DNA of 7,580 nucleotides from the NCBI GenBank assembly GCA_021107195.1, contig JAIOTF010000216.1, positions 1-7,580 on the forward strand, in the 5' to 3' direction. The first letter of the stretch is position 1, and every line of letters begins with the position of its first letter. The DNA comes from Anaerolineaceae bacterium. GTDB taxonomy: Bacteria; Chloroflexota; Anaerolineae; Anaerolineales; Anaerolineaceae. Of this stretch, positions 4,984 to 7,580 are shown piece by piece. Below the pieces are notes generated by a model, which worked only from the letters and a program-made list of their open reading frames with translations, ran no database searches and was not told where the DNA came from. The translations under genes were made by a program, and so were the position numbers.

Positions 4984-5799
4984 TTATTTATCATGTTTTT
5001 CGATATGTTCTAACGAGCGTTGTATCATTTCCTTGACGAGCCTATGCTCTTCCTTTTTTGCTGATTTCAGGCAGTTTTCGGCCTGAGTTGTACCTATTTG
5101 TCCCAGACTTCTTGCCGCTTCCCAACGATGTTGAGGTACATGACTCGTCATTAACACTTCTTTCAAATATTCAACGGTATCTGTACGGGGAAACGCTTGA
5201 AATGACCGGATCAGCTTCCATTGGATGACAGGGTGATTGTGATATTTTTTGCAGAGCATGATGAGTGTCTCAAAAGCTTGTTGTTCGCCAGAATAGTACG
5301 AAACATATCCGACAGCATCAATACATTCCGCAGTGACAAAGGGGTCCAAACTTTCCCCCAGATTTTCGATCAACGTTGGCAGCGCCGCCGGTCCTATTTT
5401 TACAATTGTTCTGGCAACGATATCTCTTGGAAGTGGATAATTCCATTTTTTAAACAAATCTTTTGGCAACGCATAATGCTGATTGTGACCGATTTTGCAG
5501 ATAATGTTCATGAGATCCGGTAATGCCGGTAAACCTATTGCACCGAGTGCTTCAGATTGAGCGAGTCGGGAATATAATGCCGTTTCTTCGGATAATTGTT
5601 TGCAGAGCACGGGGATCGCGCTCACACATCTCTTGCGTCCAAGCAGGGTTGCGGTGGCCGTGCGCGTTTGGGCATTTTTATGTTGCAAGAGGGAAATCAA
5701 GTCTTCCTGGGCATACGTTTCAAATTGTTGCTCAAATCCAGGAGGGGTTTCTCCTCGTTTTGCCCGGGCGTTCATTTTCTCAGGGTCAGTCGCTTTCAT
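4984..5799 (-). CDS. HEAT-repeat protein of unknown function
   Basis: This is a 271-residue soluble alpha-helical protein built of HEAT or PBS-lyase-like repeats, with no signal peptide or membrane segment. Repeat-like helix pairs can be read at about 31-70, 75-100, 127-148, 153-185, 190-215 and 222-262. Examples are ALGAIGLPALPDLM (84-97), TIVKIGPAALPTLIENL (131-147) and RWEAARSLGQIG (225-236). Such repeats form protein-binding scaffolds; no catalytic motif is visible. An in-frame TAA at 5829-5827 bounds the start to ATG 5799 or Met9 at 5775, and neither has a convincing Shine-Dalgarno. A weak TATTTAAT lies at 5833-5826. The gene is AT-rich against its neighbours: by hand, 19 of 60 bases are G+C at 5401-5460 and 26 of 60 at 5041-5100, against 35 of 60 in ftsK at 6301-6360. 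It follows the ftsK terminator and is probably an independent unit, possibly acquired. Confidence 0.85.
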   Translation of the reverse strand: MKATDPEKMNARAKRGETPPGFEQQFETYAQEDLISLLQHKNAQTRTATATLLGRKRCVSAIPVLCKQLSEETALYSRLAQSEALGAIGLPALPDLMNIICKIGHNQHYALPKDLFKKWNYPLPRDIVARTIVKIGPAALPTLIENLGESLDPFVTAECIDAVGYVSYYSGEQQAFETLIMLCKKYHNHPVIQWKLIRSFQAFPRTDTVEYLKEVLMTSHVPQHRWEAARSLGQIGTTQAENCLKSAKKEEHRLVKEMIQRSLEHIEKHDK

Positions 5800-5883
5800 T
5801 GATTGTCGTTTCTGTTGTTGAGCAGATTAAATACTTGGTGATTTCATGCCTTGTGCACAGTGCGGTTGGCCTTCTGGTCTCAT

Positions 5884-5920
5884 GAAAAGCAAAACTCCCG
5901 CCGGTTTCAACCCGCGGGAG
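5884..5920 (-). terminator. Intrinsic terminator of ftsK
   Basis: On the minus strand CTCCCGC and GCGGGAG (5920-5895) form a 7-bp GC-rich stem. The interior can add GGT/ACC around a TGAA loop after a G-G mismatch. The T-rich run TTTTGCTTTT (5894 downward) follows directly. It begins 7 bases after the ftsK stop codon. Confidence 0.88.
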
Positions 5921-5926
5921 CGAAAA

Positions 5927-7580
5927 TCAATTTTCGTTGGGCGGGCCGATATCGCCGTAATCCCAAATCTCCCGCACCTGCGAATTGGGCAGGTTGGGAC
6001 TGATGATGCCCTTGTCTTCCATGGCGTCAATCAGGCGTGCCGCGCGGGTATAGCCGATGCGCATCCGCCGCTGGAGCATGGTGATTGAAGCGCGGCCTTC
6101 GCGCCGCACCAGGTCAATGGCCGAATCATACAGGGGGTCGCTGTTCTTGTCCTTTTCTTCCTCATCCCACAAGGGGGCTTGATGCAGGGGCACGCCGCGC
6201 GGGATGTCATCCACCCGGTCGCCGGGCATGCGCTCCGGATGGTGCAGTGAATCGGCAACTCCGCGCCAGTATTCGACCAGGCGCTGGGTTTCCGTCTCGG
6301 ACACGAACACACCCTGCAAGCGCACCGGTGAGGAAGCATCAGGGGCCTGGAAGAGCATATCACCACGGCCCAGCAGACGTTCAGCACCGGGCTGGTCGAG
6401 GATCACCCGGCTGTCGACGCCGGAGGCCACGGCAAAGGCAATGCGTGCCGGGAAATTGGCTTTGATCAGGCCGGTAACAACATTCACCGAGGGACGCTGG
6501 GTGGCCAGGATCAGGTGGATGCCAGTGGCACGCGCCAACTGTGCCAGGCGGGTGATGCTGCGCTCGGTTTCGTCGGGCGCCAGCATCATCAAGTCGGCCA
6601 ATTCGTCGATCACAATTACCAGATAAGGCAGGAGCTTCTCGGGGAATTTTATATTGTATTCGGCAATATTGCGCACCCCGCCCTTAGAGAATTTGTGGTA
6701 GCGGCTGTCCATCTCACGCTGCATCCATTGCAATGCACCCACCACCCGTTTGGCATCGGTGATCACCGGGGACAGCAGGTGGGGGACGCCGTTGTAGCCG
6801 GTCAGTTCCACGCGTTTGGGGTCAATCAGCACCAGGCGCAGTTCGCTGGGGGTGTTGTTGAGCAGGAAAGCGGTCAGGATGGCGTTGACGCACACTGATT
6901 TGCCGGAGCCGGTCGTGCCGGCGATGAGCAAGTGCGGCATTTTGGAGAGATCAACGCCGCGCGGCTTGCCGGAAACATCCTTGCCCAATACAAAGCGCAG
7001 GGGCGCTTTCAGCCGTTTGTAGGATTTGCTTTTCATCCCTTCCAGCAGGGAGACCAGGCTGACTTCTACGTTCGGCACTTCGATGCCGACGTAACTGTGC
7101 CCGGGAACAGGAGCCTGGATGCGGATGCTCTGGGCGGCCAGAGCCAGCGCCAGGTCATCCTGCAAGGTGGTGATTTTGTTGACCCGCACGCGGGTGCGGC
7201 CGCGGCTGGTTTCGATATAGTCCGGTTCCACGCCAAACTGAGTCACGGTTGGGCCGCGATTGACAGTGACAACATGCACCGGGACGTTGAACGCGGCCAG
7301 GGTTTCTTCAATGACGCGTGCTTGTTCCTGGTCCATGTTTTCCTGAATGATTGCCGGCGAGGCCGGGTCGAGGATGACTGCGGGATCGGGCAGCACCCAG
7401 GGGATAGCTTCGATGGGTTCATCAGCGGGAGCCGTATCTGCCAGTGTTTCGGGTTCTTTGGTATCCTCACTGGCTTCAGGCTTGCTCTTGCGCCTAGGTT
7501 TCTTGCGGCGCACTTTTGCGGCCGCTGCAATCCCGCCATCCGGCAGGACGTGGAAATCGGGCGGCAGGTCGGTATTGGCC
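5927..7580 (-). CDS. ftsK: DNA translocase FtsK, motor and gamma domains (N-terminus beyond window)
   Basis: FtsK/SpoIIIE pumps double-stranded DNA through a hexameric motor at the division septum and helps resolve chromosome dimers. The frame stays open to the right edge, so about 550 C-terminal residues are seen and the membrane-anchor N-terminus is missing. A GTG at 7513 is in frame, but coding sequence continues upstream of it. Numbering from the codon at 7579-7577, a charged linker (about 23-65) leads to the alpha domain, with GPTVTQFGVEP (109-119) and VGIEVPN (164-170). The beta RecA-like ATPase follows: Walker A GTTGSGKS (221-228), Walker B LVIVIDE (320-326), LATQRPSVNVVTGLIK (358-373) and LLGRGDMLF (402-410). 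The C-terminal gamma winged helix (about 482-541) has LQRRMRIGYTRAARLID (502-518), the DNA-orienting part that reads KOPS/SRS-type sequences. All key residues look intact. A terminator follows directly. Confidence 0.97.
   Translation of the reverse strand, partial: ANTDLPPDFHVLPDGGIAAAAKVRRKKPRRKSKPEASEDTKEPETLADTAPADEPIEAIPWVLPDPAVILDPASPAIIQENMDQEQARVIEETLAAFNVPVHVVTVNRGPTVTQFGVEPDYIETSRGRTRVRVNKITTLQDDLALALAAQSIRIQAPVPGHSYVGIEVPNVEVSLVSLLEGMKSKSYKRLKAPLRFVLGKDVSGKPRGVDLSKMPHLLIAGTTGSGKSVCVNAILTAFLLNNTPSELRLVLIDPKRVELTGYNGVPHLLSPVITDAKRVVGALQWMQREMDSRYHKFSKGGVRNIAEYNIKFPEKLLPYLVIVIDELADLMMLAPDETERSITRLAQLARATGIHLILATQRPSVNVVTGLIKANFPARIAFAVASGVDSRVILDQPGAERLLGRGDMLFQAPDASSPVRLQGVFVSETETQRLVEYWRGVADSLHHPERMPGDRVDDIPRGVPLHQAPLWDEEEKDKNSDPLYDSAIDLVRREGRASITMLQRRMRIGYTRAARLIDAMEDKGIISPNLPNSQVREIWDYGDIGPPNEN

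Noticed and set aside
4860..4994. Longer start for the lipoprotein gene at ATG 4994
   Set aside because: It would put 45 residues before the signal peptide, overlap the end of the HEAT-repeat gene and lacks a ribosome binding site. ATG 4859 has GAGGTGG and an immediate lipoprotein signal.
7511..7513. GTG as the true start of the FtsK protein
   Set aside because: The frame stays open to the window edge, and FtsK normally has a membrane-anchored N-terminus further upstream.

Overview
The window looks like ordinary chromosome of a moderately GC-rich bacterium. The proline/threonine-rich lipoprotein linker and the wording of the FtsK alpha domain (with its basic SRGRTRVRV stretch) make me think of Chloroflexota, perhaps Anaerolineae. 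This is an impression from memory and was not tested. No phage, transposase, CRISPR array, tRNA or rRNA was found.

Layout from left to right. (1) 1-987, minus strand, runs off the left edge: a CPBP-family intramembrane protease with all its catalytic motifs. (2) 1158-2114, minus: lipoyl synthase LipA, followed by a clear intrinsic terminator at 1104-1130. (3) 2115-2416: a divergent intergenic region of about 300 bases between lipA and rsmI. It holds two candidate extended -10 promoters and, between them, a cluster of short direct and inverted repeats, including a MITE-like inverted pair and a perfect 10-bp hairpin. (4) 2417-3873, plus: rsmI and rsmE, overlapping by ATGA. They are two 16S rRNA methyltransferases whose target bases lie close together at the ribosomal P site. 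(5) 3870-4859, minus: a secreted lipoprotein with an SH3-like domain and two carboxypeptidase-regulatory-like beta domains. Its stop overlaps that of rsmE by 4 bases. (6) 4984-5799, minus: a HEAT-repeat protein of unknown role, visibly AT-richer than its neighbours and without a recognisable ribosome binding site. (7) 5927-7580, minus, runs off the right edge: the cytoplasmic motor and gamma domain of the DNA translocase FtsK, followed by an intrinsic terminator at 5884-5920.

The genes do not form one system. The only tight functional unit is rsmI-rsmE. LipA (cofactor maturation), FtsK (chromosome segregation) and the two methyltransferases are housekeeping genes. The CPBP protease, lipoprotein and HEAT protein are accessory genes without assigned substrates. 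I found no convincing new biological system. The items most worth checking are the repeat cluster at 2151-2361 and the HEAT-repeat gene.
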